64,000 bases of DNA from Actinophytocola oryzae (GTDB lineage: Bacteria; Actinomycetota; Actinomycetes; Mycobacteriales; Pseudonocardiaceae), in contig NZ_SOCP01000001.1 of the NCBI RefSeq assembly GCF_004364325.1, forward strand, positions 1 through 64,000, read 5' to 3'. Below are positions 25,455 to 33,529 of this stretch, piece by piece; within the stretch, counting starts at the first letter, position 1; every line of letters starts with the position of its first letter. The translations under genes were made by a program, and so were the position numbers. The notes beneath the pieces were generated by a model. It had not been told where the DNA came from. It did not search any database and saw nothing but the letters and a program-made list of their open reading frames with translations.

Positions 25455-26564
25455 ATGACTACTCGCATCGTGGTGCTGGGGGCGGGCTACTCGGGGCAGC
25501 TCGCGGCACGGTTGGCGGCCAGGCAGCGGGACACCGAGGTCACCCTCGTGAACGAGCGGGACCGGTTCGTCGAGCGGGTCCGCCTGCACCAGCTGGTGTC
25601 CGGGCAGGACCTGCGTGACCGGCCGCTCGCCGACCTGGTGAAGGGCACCGGGATCAGGCTGGTGATCGACAGGGTCACCGCCGTCGACGCGGCCGAGGGG
25701 TCGGTCGCACTGGCAGGCGGGGAGACGCTGCCCTACGACACGCTCGTGTACGCGCTGGGCAGCCGGATGGACCTCGCCTCGGTGCCGGGGGCCGCGGAAC
25801 ACGCGTTCACCGTCGCCACCGTCGAGGAGGCCGCGCGGCTGCGTGCCCGGCTCGCCTCCGGCGAGGTGGTCACGGTCGTCGGCGGAGGACTGACCGGCAT
25901 TGAGACCGTCACGGAGCTGGCCGAGCGGCAGCCGGACCTGAAGATGCGGCTGCTCACGGCGGACGGGCTCGGCGACCGGCTCTCCGCCAAGGGCCGCAGG
26001 CACCTGCGCCGCACGTTCGACCGGCTCGGCATCCACGTGCGCGAGCACGCGCGGGTCGCCGAGGTGCGGTCCGACGGGGTGGTGCTCTCCGACGGCGAGC
26101 ACGTCGCCTCGGACGTCGTGGTGTGGACGACCGGGTTCGTCGTGCCGACGCTGGCGAAGGACGCCGGTCTCGCCGTCGACGACCACGGCAGGCTCGCCGT
26201 GGACGCCACGACGCGGTCGGTGTCGCACCGGAACGTGTACGGCATCGGCGACGCCGCGGCCATGCGCATGCCGGGTGGGCAGGAGCTGCGGATGGCTTGT
26301 GCGACAGGGCTTCCCGTCGCACAGCAGTCCGTCCGCGCGATCATGGCCCACCGCGACGGCCGTCCCGCGAAGGACTTCGGCTTCCGGTACGTGAACCAGT
26401 GCATCAGCCTGGGTCGCCGCGACGGCCTGATCCAGTTCGTGAACCGGTTCGACGAGCCGGTGGAGAGGGTGCTCACCGGGCGCCTGGCCGCCCTGTACAA
26501 GGAGGCGATCGTGCTCGGCGCGTTCCAGACCCAGCGCCACCCCTCGATCCCGACGTCGTTCTAG
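25455..26564 (+). CDS. FAD-dependent NAD(P)H dehydrogenase, NDH-2-like
   Basis: 369 residues. An N-terminal FAD-binding motif (VVLGAGYSGQLAARLA) and a second dinucleotide-binding motif (VTVVGGGLTGIETVTELA) define a pyridine-nucleotide-disulphide-type oxidoreductase. The C-terminal GIGDAAAM motif contacts FAD. There are no redox Cys pairs, so it is NDH-2 or ferredoxin-reductase-like. The ATG at 25455 follows GAAGGGAGATC. It could reduce the neighbouring ferredoxin or a quinone pool; a partner is not proven. Confidence 0.85.
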   Translation: MTTRIVVLGAGYSGQLAARLAARQRDTEVTLVNERDRFVERVRLHQLVSGQDLRDRPLADLVKGTGIRLVIDRVTAVDAAEGSVALAGGETLPYDTLVYALGSRMDLASVPGAAEHAFTVATVEEAARLRARLASGEVVTVVGGGLTGIETVTELAERQPDLKMRLLTADGLGDRLSAKGRRHLRRTFDRLGIHVREHARVAEVRSDGVVLSDGEHVASDVVVWTTGFVVPTLAKDAGLAVDDHGRLAVDATTRSVSHRNVYGIGDAAAMRMPGGQELRMACATGLPVAQQSVRAIMAHRDGRPAKDFGFRYVNQCISLGRRDGLIQFVNRFDEPVERVLTGRLAALYKEAIVLGAFQTQRHPSIPTSF

Positions 26565-26585
26565 CGGTTGGGCCATGATGGGGGC

Positions 26586-26945
26586 GTGGAGTCGACCCGT
26601 GTGGACCGCTGGCTGTGGGCGGTCAGGCTGACGAAGACCCGTAACGACGCCGCCGCGGCCTGCCGGGGCGGGCATGTGCGGGTCAACGACCGCCCCGCCA
26701 AGCCGGCGACGACCGTGGTCGCGGGCGACGAGGTCCGCGTCCGCGTCGCCGGGAACACCCGCCTGGTCGAGGTGGTGCGGGTGATCCAGAAGCGGGTCGG
26801 CGCCCCCGACGCGGCCACGTGCTACCTCGACCGCACACCCAAGCCGCCGCCGGAGGCGCTGGTGCCGGTGGCCCGCCGGGACCGGGGCGCCGGTCGCCCG
26901 ACCAAGCGCGACCGGCGGGTGCTGGACAGGTTCCGGCAGAGCTGA
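26586..26945 (+). CDS. RNA-binding S4-domain protein (Hsp15-like)
   Basis: 119 residues. The N-terminal S4 domain (TRVDRWLWAVRLTKTRNDAA; GGHVRVNDRPAKPATTV) matches Hsp15/HslR, which in E. coli binds the 50S subunit carrying stalled nascent chains; actinobacterial relatives are annotated the same way. The basic C-terminal tail (RPTKRDRRVLDRF) is family-typical. The GTG at 26586 gives the usual start; the nearby ATG codons are out of frame. It converges with the antiporter gene 4 bp away. Confidence 0.88.
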   Translation: MESTRVDRWLWAVRLTKTRNDAAAACRGGHVRVNDRPAKPATTVVAGDEVRVRVAGNTRLVEVVRVIQKRVGAPDAATCYLDRTPKPPPEALVPVARRDRGAGRPTKRDRRVLDRFRQS

Positions 26946-26949
26946 GGGC

Positions 26950-28830
26950 TCAGCCGAGCTGCTGGTCGACGTAGCACCAGCGCCACGTCTCGTTCGGCTC
27001 GAAGCTGCGCATGACCGGGTGGCGGGTCTCGCGGAAGTGCTTGGTCGCGTGGTTGCCGGGGGAGGAGTCGCAGCACGCCACCATGCCGCACTTGAGGCAC
27101 ATGCGCAGGTGCACCCACGACAGCCCCTCGGCGACGCACGCGTCGCACTTGTCCGGTGAGCTGGGCTCGATCTCCTTCCACGGGTGGCCGAGGTGCTTGC
27201 ACGAGCCCGCCGTCGCCATCGGCGTGCGCAGCTCGCGGTCCAGGTCGGCGACCTCCTCGTCGTCGCGGTCGAGCATGGACTCCTCGATGTCCAGGCGTGC
27301 CAGCAGACGGCGAAGGACGATGTCGTCGGCGGTGCCGCCGTCGCGGGCACGCAGGAACTCCTCGCGCTCGGCCTGGAGCAGCTCCAGGCGCAGGCGCCGG
27401 TAGGTGTCGCTCGGGGTCTCCGGCAGCGCGCTGTTGCGCCCGAGCTGCTCCCATGCCGAGTCGGAGCGGTCGCGGAGCCGGTCACGCAGGCGCCGGATGA
27501 CCTCCTCGGGGTCCTCGGGGGTGCGGACCTTCTCCAGCCGGTCGAGCGCGACGAGGGTCATGTCGTTGAGGACGGCCGCCTCCTGCAGCGCGTCCTCGGC
27601 CGGGTCGGGCGGCGGCAGCTTCAGCCGCCTGATGAGCCTGGGCAGCGTCATGCCCTGGAGGACCAGCGTGCCCGCCACGACGACGAACGCCGCCAGCAGC
27701 AGGACCGCCCGGTGCGGTGTGTCGGCGGGGAGGATGAACGCGGCGGCGAGGGTGACCACGCCACGCATGCCCGCCCAGGCGATCACCGCGGAGTAGCTCC
27801 ACGGCCAGACGTGGGCCTTCTTTCCCGGCCGCAACCGCCGCACGATCCGTTTGCCGAGGCCGATCCCGGCGAGCCAGGCGATGCGGGTGGCCATCGTCGC
27901 GCCGAGCACGGCCGCGCAGATGCCGACGACCAGCGCCGGTGAGACACCGCTGTCGGCGACCTCCTCGAGGATCCAGCGCAGCTGTAGCCCGATCAGGAGG
28001 AAGACCATGTTCTCCAGCAGGAACTGGATGGTCTGCCAGTTGTGCTGGCTGGCGATGCGCGCCGAGCCCGACGAGATGGCGGGCGACTTGTGCCCGAGGA
28101 TGATCCCGGAGATGACCACGGCCAGCACGCCCGAGCCGTGCGCGGCCTCGGCGAGCAGGTAGGCGACGAACGGCACGGCGAAGGAGAGCGCGGTGTCGGT
28201 GACGAGGTCGTCCAGCCGGGAGCGCAGCATGGCCGCCCCGAGGCCGACGATCGCCCCGGCCAGGGCGCCGCCGAGCAGCGCGACGACGAAGTCCAGCCCG
28301 ACCTGCCAGAGCGTGACGGACCCGGCGATGGCCGCGATGGCGGTCCGCAGGGCGACGAGGGCCGCGGCGTCGTTGAAGAGGCTTTCCCCTTCGAGCAACC
28401 GCACGAGCTTGCGCGGCATCCCCACCCGCCGGGCCACGGCACTGGCCGCGACGGCGTCGGGCGGCGCGACGACGGCCCCGAGCGCGATGCCCGCGGCCAG
28501 CGGCAGCCCCGGCACGACGGCCCAGGTGACGAGCCCGACACCGAAGGTGGTGAACACGACGAGCGCGACCGACAGCGAGGCGATCGGTCCACGCAGCTTC
28601 CGGAAGTCGACGAGCGAGGTCTGGACGGCCGCCGAGTAGAGAAGCGGCGGCAGTAGACCGACGAGCACCACCTCGGGCTCGAGGTGGTAGTCCGGCACCC
28701 CGGGCACGAACGAGGCGACGACGCCCGCACTGATCAGACAGAGCGGCTCGGACCAGTCCAACCGCCGCGCCACAGCGGTGACGACCAGGACGGCCACCAC
28801 CAACCCAACGAACTCAGCCGCGATATGCAC
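26950..28830 (-). CDS. Na+/H+ antiporter (CPA1) with C-terminal UBP-type zinc finger
   Basis: 626 residues. Residues about 1-410 form a CPA1 exchanger with about twelve membrane spans, including the ion-binding GAVVAPPDAVAASAVARR and GESLFNDAAALV segments. A cytoplasmic helical linker (about 420-535) leads to a ZnF-UBP domain from about residue 541. Its Cys/His ligands are in CKHLGHPW, CDAC, CLKCGMVACC, NHATKHFRETRHPV and WCYV. UBP fingers in eukaryotes bind the free ubiquitin C-terminus; their bacterial ligand is unknown to me. GTG start at 28830. It should sit in the membrane with the finger in the cytoplasm as a regulatory or interaction module. Confidence 0.9.
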   Translation of the reverse strand: MHIAAEFVGLVVAVLVVTAVARRLDWSEPLCLISAGVVASFVPGVPDYHLEPEVVLVGLLPPLLYSAAVQTSLVDFRKLRGPIASLSVALVVFTTFGVGLVTWAVVPGLPLAAGIALGAVVAPPDAVAASAVARRVGMPRKLVRLLEGESLFNDAAALVALRTAIAAIAGSVTLWQVGLDFVVALLGGALAGAIVGLGAAMLRSRLDDLVTDTALSFAVPFVAYLLAEAAHGSGVLAVVISGIILGHKSPAISSGSARIASQHNWQTIQFLLENMVFLLIGLQLRWILEEVADSGVSPALVVGICAAVLGATMATRIAWLAGIGLGKRIVRRLRPGKKAHVWPWSYSAVIAWAGMRGVVTLAAAFILPADTPHRAVLLLAAFVVVAGTLVLQGMTLPRLIRRLKLPPPDPAEDALQEAAVLNDMTLVALDRLEKVRTPEDPEEVIRRLRDRLRDRSDSAWEQLGRNSALPETPSDTYRRLRLELLQAEREEFLRARDGGTADDIVLRRLLARLDIEESMLDRDDEEVADLDRELRTPMATAGSCKHLGHPWKEIEPSSPDKCDACVAEGLSWVHLRMCLKCGMVACCDSSPGNHATKHFRETRHPVMRSFEPNETWRWCYVDQQLG

Positions 28831-28890
28831 CCGGTAATCATCACCCGGCCCCCACCAGCCGTGCGAGGTGCCCGACCGAGCACCCACGAC

Positions 28891-29062
28891 CGCACCGAAG
28901 GACGCCTTCGTAACGTCCAGTGCACTGATGGGCGCCTTCGTTACGGCTGGTGCACTGATGGGCGCCTTCGTTACGGCTGGTGCACTGATGGGCGCCTTCG
29001 TTACGTCCGGTGCACTGAAGGGCGCCTTCGTAACGCCTCGTGCACCGAAGGCGTCCATCAGT
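28891..29062. repeat. Tandem 30-bp repeat array of the GGCGCCTTCG family
   Basis: Five consecutive 30-bp units begin at 28891, 28921, 28951, 28981 and 29011, each reading approximately TGCACTGATGGGCGCCTTCG then TTACGGCTGG. A terminal inverted arm (GAAGGCGTCCATCA) ends at about 29060. The middle units are nearly identical, indicating recent amplification. They are expanded copies of the same palindromic element found singly at gene ends elsewhere, but here lie in the gap between two divergent genes. The exact 30-bp period would encode a 10-residue repeat, yet no ribosome-binding site or plausible gene is present. The rest of 28831-29208 shows nothing I can name. Confidence 0.9.
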
Positions 29063-29208
29063 ACTTGCGCGCGCGGACTCGAACCAATCCACCCGGGGGC
29101 ACGCGCCGAAGCAGTGGTGATTCGGCAACAAACAATCGGTTCCGATGGTCTGGGTTGAACTGGGGCCGGTACGCTCTCGCGCGGGTCGGGGAGAACTGGG
29201 GATTCGTC

Positions 29209-31401
29209 GTGTGGCAACGGATTGTCGCTGTGGTTCGCGGGCGTCGCCGGGTGCGGGACTCCGCCAGTTTCGGGGCCGCGTCCCTCGGGGTGCTGCTCCT
29301 CGTGGGTGCGGCCCTCGGAACGGGGGTGGCCAGGACCGCCGTCGACGTGTCCGACGGGCTGACCTGGTTACCGGACAGCCCGCGTGGCGAGGTCGTCCAG
29401 GTCAACCCCGCCAGCGGGCGGCCGGAGGTACGCCTGCGGGTCAGCGGCGGCGACGCCCTGCTCGACGTCACCCAGAAGGACGGCCTGCTGGTCATCCTCG
29501 ACCGGCGCGACGGGCAGATCACCGTGCTCGACCTCGCCACGCTGCTGGCGAGCGGGCGACGGTCCGCGCCACCGGGTCCTGCCACCAAGGTGCTCGTCTC
29601 CGAAGGGCGCGTCTACGTCGTCGACCGCGTCGCGGGCACCATCGCCAACGCCGACCCGGTGACCCTCGTCGACGTCGGGAAGCCGTGGCGTGCCGGGAAA
29701 CCGCTCGCCGACGTCGTGGCCGACGAGGCGGGCCTGGTCTGGGCCGCCGACTACGACGGACGCCTGCACACCCTGGAGTGGGTGGCCGACGGGTTCCGCG
29801 AGCGGTCCGGCGAGCAGGTCAGGGGGGCGGGCCCGGCCACGGTCCTCGTCCCGCACGCCAGGGGCGTCACGATCTTCGGGCTCGACGGCGGTGTCGTGCG
29901 GCAGGTCGGCACCGGCCAGGACGTCAGCGGGTCGACGCCGAGGCTGCCGGGTGAGGTCCTCGCCGCGCAGAGCAGCCCGGTCGGCCTGGCCCCCGCCGCC
30001 GTGCCCGGCCAGGGCACCGTCGTGTTCGTGTCCGGCGACCGGGTCGTGCGGGTGGACACGTCGAGGCTCGGCTGCCCCGTGCCGTCGCGGCCCGTCGTCT
30101 TCCGCGACAAGGTGTACGTGCCGTGCCGCGGCGACGGCAAGGTGATCGTGCTCGACCGGGCGGGCAAGCGCGGCGGCGCGGACCTCGACACCCCCGGCGA
30201 CGGCGACCCCGAGATCGTCCTCGACGACGGCAAGCTCTTCATCAGCGACCCGGGCGCCGAACGCGGCGTGATCGTGGACTCCGACGGCTCGACCCGCTCG
30301 GTCACCATCCGCAGCCCGTCGCTGCCCGTGGTCGACCCCGACCGGCCGCCGAGCACCGAGGTGCCCTCGCCGCCCCGACCGAGCCCCCGGCCCGAGCTGC
30401 CGCAGGACCGGGACCAGGGCAGGCCGCCGGAGTCGCCGAGCGCGGGCGTGCCGACCGGCGGGTCGACCGCGCCGGGCGGCGGCCAGGTCCCCGGCGCGCC
30501 ACCCGGGGTGACCGTCACCCTCGCGAACCGTTCCGCCACCGAGCTGGCCGTCACCGTCAGCTGGGGTGCCGCGCTGGACAACGGCGAGAAGGTCACCGGC
30601 TACACGGTCGACGCGAGCGGGGCCTTCACCGGCGGCACCCGGTCCGCCCAGACCACCGAGACCAGCGCGCAGCTGAGCTTCCCCTGCGGCGGCAGCACGT
30701 TCTGCTCGAACGGCCGCCTCGACGTGTCGGTCAAGGCGTGGAACCGGGTCGGCGAGAGCACACCGGGCACCCGCTCGTGGAGCGTGCCGTCGGCGTCCGA
30801 CCCCTCGACGAACACCCCGCCGCCGCAGACGCAGACGCAGCCACCCACCAACGACCCGCCACCGACGAACGACCCGCCGCCGACGACCACGACGACGACG
30901 GACCCGCCCTACACCCCGCCGCCACCGCCGCCCGTGACGGTGCCGACCGCGGGCGCGGCCGTGATCACCACCATCACGGCACCCTACGGGCCGACCGACT
31001 ACACGCGCCGGGTCGCCATGAGCCCGCCGAGCGACTGGGCCGGCCACGACGGCGCGTGCCAGCTCGTCAACACCACGCAGGGCTACACGGTGACCATCTC
31101 CTGCGGCGCGACAAGCGCGGACATCGCCGTCGAGACGGGTCCGAACCGGATCGTGGTGCGGGCGGTCGCCCGTGACGGGAGCCGGTCGGTCGACTCGGCC
31201 GTCAAGAACGCGCCGGGGCCGAGGGAACCGCAGTGCGGCAAGTACGCGTGCTTCGGCAGTGGCCACATCGTGGAGCTGTCGCCGACCGGGAAGTCGGTCG
31301 ACTTCGGACAGGCGGGTGCCGGGATCGGGTTCCTCGTCATCGCCGTGGTGGTGCAGGTCGTCGGCAGGCGCCGGCCCGAAGAGGAGGAGAGCGAGCGATG
31401 A
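29209..31401 (+). CDS. Membrane-anchored FN3 / beta-propeller-like extracellular protein
   Basis: 730 residues. A signal anchor lies at about 24-46 (SLGVLLLVGAALGTGVA). A beta-strand-rich, propeller-like region runs from about 50 to 380 (repeated GxVxVLDRxxGxI patterns). An FN3 domain is at about 433-530, a Pro/Thr linker at about 536-582, a further Cys-containing beta domain after that, and a C-terminal span near 704-722 (GIGFLVIAVVVQVVG) with a charged tail. GTG start at 29209 with GGGGAT upstream. Its stop overlaps the MoxR start, and the same four-gene order is widespread in actinobacteria. It probably displays a sensing or scaffolding domain at the envelope. Confidence 0.85.
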   Translation: MWQRIVAVVRGRRRVRDSASFGAASLGVLLLVGAALGTGVARTAVDVSDGLTWLPDSPRGEVVQVNPASGRPEVRLRVSGGDALLDVTQKDGLLVILDRRDGQITVLDLATLLASGRRSAPPGPATKVLVSEGRVYVVDRVAGTIANADPVTLVDVGKPWRAGKPLADVVADEAGLVWAADYDGRLHTLEWVADGFRERSGEQVRGAGPATVLVPHARGVTIFGLDGGVVRQVGTGQDVSGSTPRLPGEVLAAQSSPVGLAPAAVPGQGTVVFVSGDRVVRVDTSRLGCPVPSRPVVFRDKVYVPCRGDGKVIVLDRAGKRGGADLDTPGDGDPEIVLDDGKLFISDPGAERGVIVDSDGSTRSVTIRSPSLPVVDPDRPPSTEVPSPPRPSPRPELPQDRDQGRPPESPSAGVPTGGSTAPGGGQVPGAPPGVTVTLANRSATELAVTVSWGAALDNGEKVTGYTVDASGAFTGGTRSAQTTETSAQLSFPCGGSTFCSNGRLDVSVKAWNRVGESTPGTRSWSVPSASDPSTNTPPPQTQTQPPTNDPPPTNDPPPTTTTTTDPPYTPPPPPPVTVPTAGAAVITTITAPYGPTDYTRRVAMSPPSDWAGHDGACQLVNTTQGYTVTISCGATSADIAVETGPNRIVVRAVARDGSRSVDSAVKNAPGPREPQCGKYACFGSGHIVELSPTGKSVDFGQAGAGIGFLVIAVVVQVVGRRRPEEEESER

Positions 31402-32384
31402 CCACCGTCGCGGGGCCGGGGATCGGCGAGCGGGACATCGCCGCCTTCCGCCTGCTGCACACACAGGTCGGGGACGCGATCGAGGTCGCGGTGCGGGGCA
31501 AGCGGTCCGTCGTCGACCTCGTGCTGGTCGCGATGTTCGCGGGCGGGCACGTGCTGCTGGAGGACGTGCCGGGCACCGGGAAGACGACGCTCGCACGCGC
31601 GGTGGCCGGCGCGCTCGGCGGGCTGTCGCGGCGCGTGCAGTTCACGCCCGACCTGCTGCCCTCGGACGTCACCGGCACCTCGGTGTACGACCCGCGCAGC
31701 GGGCAGGTGAACTTCCGCCCCGGCCCAGTGTTCGCGAACGTCGTGCTGGCCGACGAGATCAACCGCGCGGCGGCGAAGACCCAGTCCGCACTGCTGGAGG
31801 TCATGGAGGAGCGGACGGTCACCGTCGACGGCGTCGCCCACGCGGTGCCCGACCCGTTCCTCGTCGTGGCCACGCAGAACCCGATCGACCTCGACGGCAC
31901 CTACCGGCTGCCGGAGGCGCAGCTCGACCGGTTCATGGTGCGCACGTCCATCGGCTACCCGGAGGCGGACTTCGAGCTGGACGTGCTGCGGCCCGGCTCG
32001 ACCGCGGGACGGGTCGGGCAGGTGCCGACGGTGACCAGCCCGCCGGTCGTCGCGCAGTACGGGCGGTTGCTGTCCACGCTGCACGTGGCGGAGCCGATCC
32101 TGCGTTACGTCAGCGAGCTGGGTACCGCGACGCGTGAGGAGCCGAGGCTGCGGCTGGGTGCCAGCACGCGCGGGCTGCGTGCGCTGGTGCGGTGTGTGCA
32201 GGTGTACGCGGCGGCGCAGGGGCGGCACTACGTCGTGCCCGGTGACGTGCAGAAGCTCGTGGAGCCGGTCCTCGCGCACCGGCTGGTGCTCACGAGGGAG
32301 GCGTTGCTGGCGGGGGTGACGACCGGCGAGGTGGTGGCCGAGGTCGCCGAGCGTGTGCCGGTGCCCCGGCCACAGGACCAGTGA
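31398..32384 (+). CDS. moxR: MoxR-family AAA+ ATPase
   Basis: 328 residues. Walker A is EDVPGTGKTT (55-64), Walker B is NVVLADEINRA, and the sensor region is VVATQNPIDLDGTYRLPEAQ. MoxR proteins are chaperone-like ATPases acting with VWA or DUF58 partners to assemble or activate complexes. The start overlaps the previous stop (ATGA) and its own stop overlaps the DUF58 start (GTGA), indicating tight stoichiometry across the operon. Confidence 0.95.
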   Translation: MTTVAGPGIGERDIAAFRLLHTQVGDAIEVAVRGKRSVVDLVLVAMFAGGHVLLEDVPGTGKTTLARAVAGALGGLSRRVQFTPDLLPSDVTGTSVYDPRSGQVNFRPGPVFANVVLADEINRAAAKTQSALLEVMEERTVTVDGVAHAVPDPFLVVATQNPIDLDGTYRLPEAQLDRFMVRTSIGYPEADFELDVLRPGSTAGRVGQVPTVTSPPVVAQYGRLLSTLHVAEPILRYVSELGTATREEPRLRLGASTRGLRALVRCVQVYAAAQGRHYVVPGDVQKLVEPVLAHRLVLTREALLAGVTTGEVVAEVAERVPVPRPQDQ

Positions 32385-33529
32385 CCGGCAGGGTGCGCCT
32401 CACCGCGCGGGGGGTGAGTGCGCTCGTGCTGGGGGCGCTGCTGGCCGGGCTGGGCGGGTGGTGGCGGTATCCCGGCGTGGCCGCGTTCGGCGCGGCACTG
32501 GTGCTCCTCGTGGTGGCGGCGGTGGTCTCGGTGGTGGTGCCCGCGCCGGTGCGGGCGGAGCGGACCGTGCGGCCGAGGACCGTGCACCGGTTGGGCACGT
32601 GCACCGGCACCCTGTCGCTGACCAGCACGAGCAGACGGCTGCCGGTGCGGCTCGACGCGGTGGACCTCATCGGGGGCACACCGATCGGCATCGAGGTGCC
32701 CGCGCTGGCGCCGGGTGAGGAGTCGTCGGTCGACTACCCCGTCCCGACCACGCGTCGCGGTGTCCTGGCGATCGGCCCGCTGGAGCTGCGGCGACCGGGG
32801 CTGGCGGGTCTGGCCGGGGCGCGGATGTCACTGGGCGAGGTGACCGACGTGCGGGTGGTGCCACGCGTGCTGCCGGTGCGGGGGCTGCCGGCCGGGGTGC
32901 GGCGTGGGCACGTCGGTGCGGACGAACGGGTCGAACGCGGCGGCACGGACCTGGTGGGGCTGAGGGAGTACGTGGCGGGCGACGACCTGCGGCGGCTGCA
33001 CTGGGCGACGAGCGCGCGGACCGGGGTGCTGATGGTGCGGGAGGACGCGGACCCGGCGCGGCCGCATCTGGCTGTGCTGCTGGACGACCGGGCTGCAGTC
33101 CATCCGGACGCGGACGGGTTCGAGGACGCGGTGGAGACGGCCGCGTCCCTGCTGACGGCGGCGGTCGCGGGTGGGCACCCGGTGCGGTTGATGTCGGCGT
33201 CCGGTGGGGTGGAACTGGAGGTGCCCGCCGGGGCGCTGTCGGACGACACCGCGCTGGCCGCACTGGCCGACATCCAGCCGGTGTCCGGGGTGGACGGTCT
33301 GCTGCCCGTGCCGGTCCGGGACCTCGACGTGGTGGCGGTGATCTCCGGTGTCGGCGCGGACCAGGCGTCGCTGCTGCTGGAGGCCGGTCGCGCGTCGGTC
33401 GGGGTGGTGCTGGTCGTCGACCCGGCGGCCGCCGCGCCGTCGGCACACGCGGTCGGTGGTGCGCTGGTGCTGACCGGTTCGCGGGTCGAGGACCTGGTCG
33501 CCCTGTGGGACACGGTGGTGGCCCGATGA
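32381..33529 (+). CDS. DUF58-domain membrane protein, MoxR partner
   Basis: 382 residues. Two membrane spans near residues 10-55 precede a DUF58/VWA-like domain with the family signature GTDLVGLREYVAGDDLRRLH and WATSARTGVLMVRE. DUF58 proteins are the usual partners of MoxR ATPases. The GTG start overlaps the moxR stop by 4 bp; the stop overlaps the next ATG by 4 bp. Role inferred from the conserved gene trio. Confidence 0.92.
   Translation: MTGRVRLTARGVSALVLGALLAGLGGWWRYPGVAAFGAALVLLVVAAVVSVVVPAPVRAERTVRPRTVHRLGTCTGTLSLTSTSRRLPVRLDAVDLIGGTPIGIEVPALAPGEESSVDYPVPTTRRGVLAIGPLELRRPGLAGLAGARMSLGEVTDVRVVPRVLPVRGLPAGVRRGHVGADERVERGGTDLVGLREYVAGDDLRRLHWATSARTGVLMVREDADPARPHLAVLLDDRAAVHPDADGFEDAVETAASLLTAAVAGGHPVRLMSASGGVELEVPAGALSDDTALAALADIQPVSGVDGLLPVPVRDLDVVAVISGVGADQASLLLEAGRASVGVVLVVDPAAAAPSAHAVGGALVLTGSRVEDLVALWDTVVAR

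Noticed and set aside
28891..29062. CRISPR array
   Set aside because: The 30-bp units are contiguous with no unique spacers, and no cas genes are nearby.
29063..29100. tRNA on the minus strand, from a GGTTCGAGTCC T-loop-like string
   Set aside because: The flanking bases do not form a T-stem, and no acceptor, D or anticodon arm can be drawn upstream.
28868..29158. Small repeat protein with 10-residue repeats
   Set aside because: The frame exists only because the DNA repeat period is 30 bp; there is no ribosome-binding site and the repeat is a dispersed non-coding palindrome.
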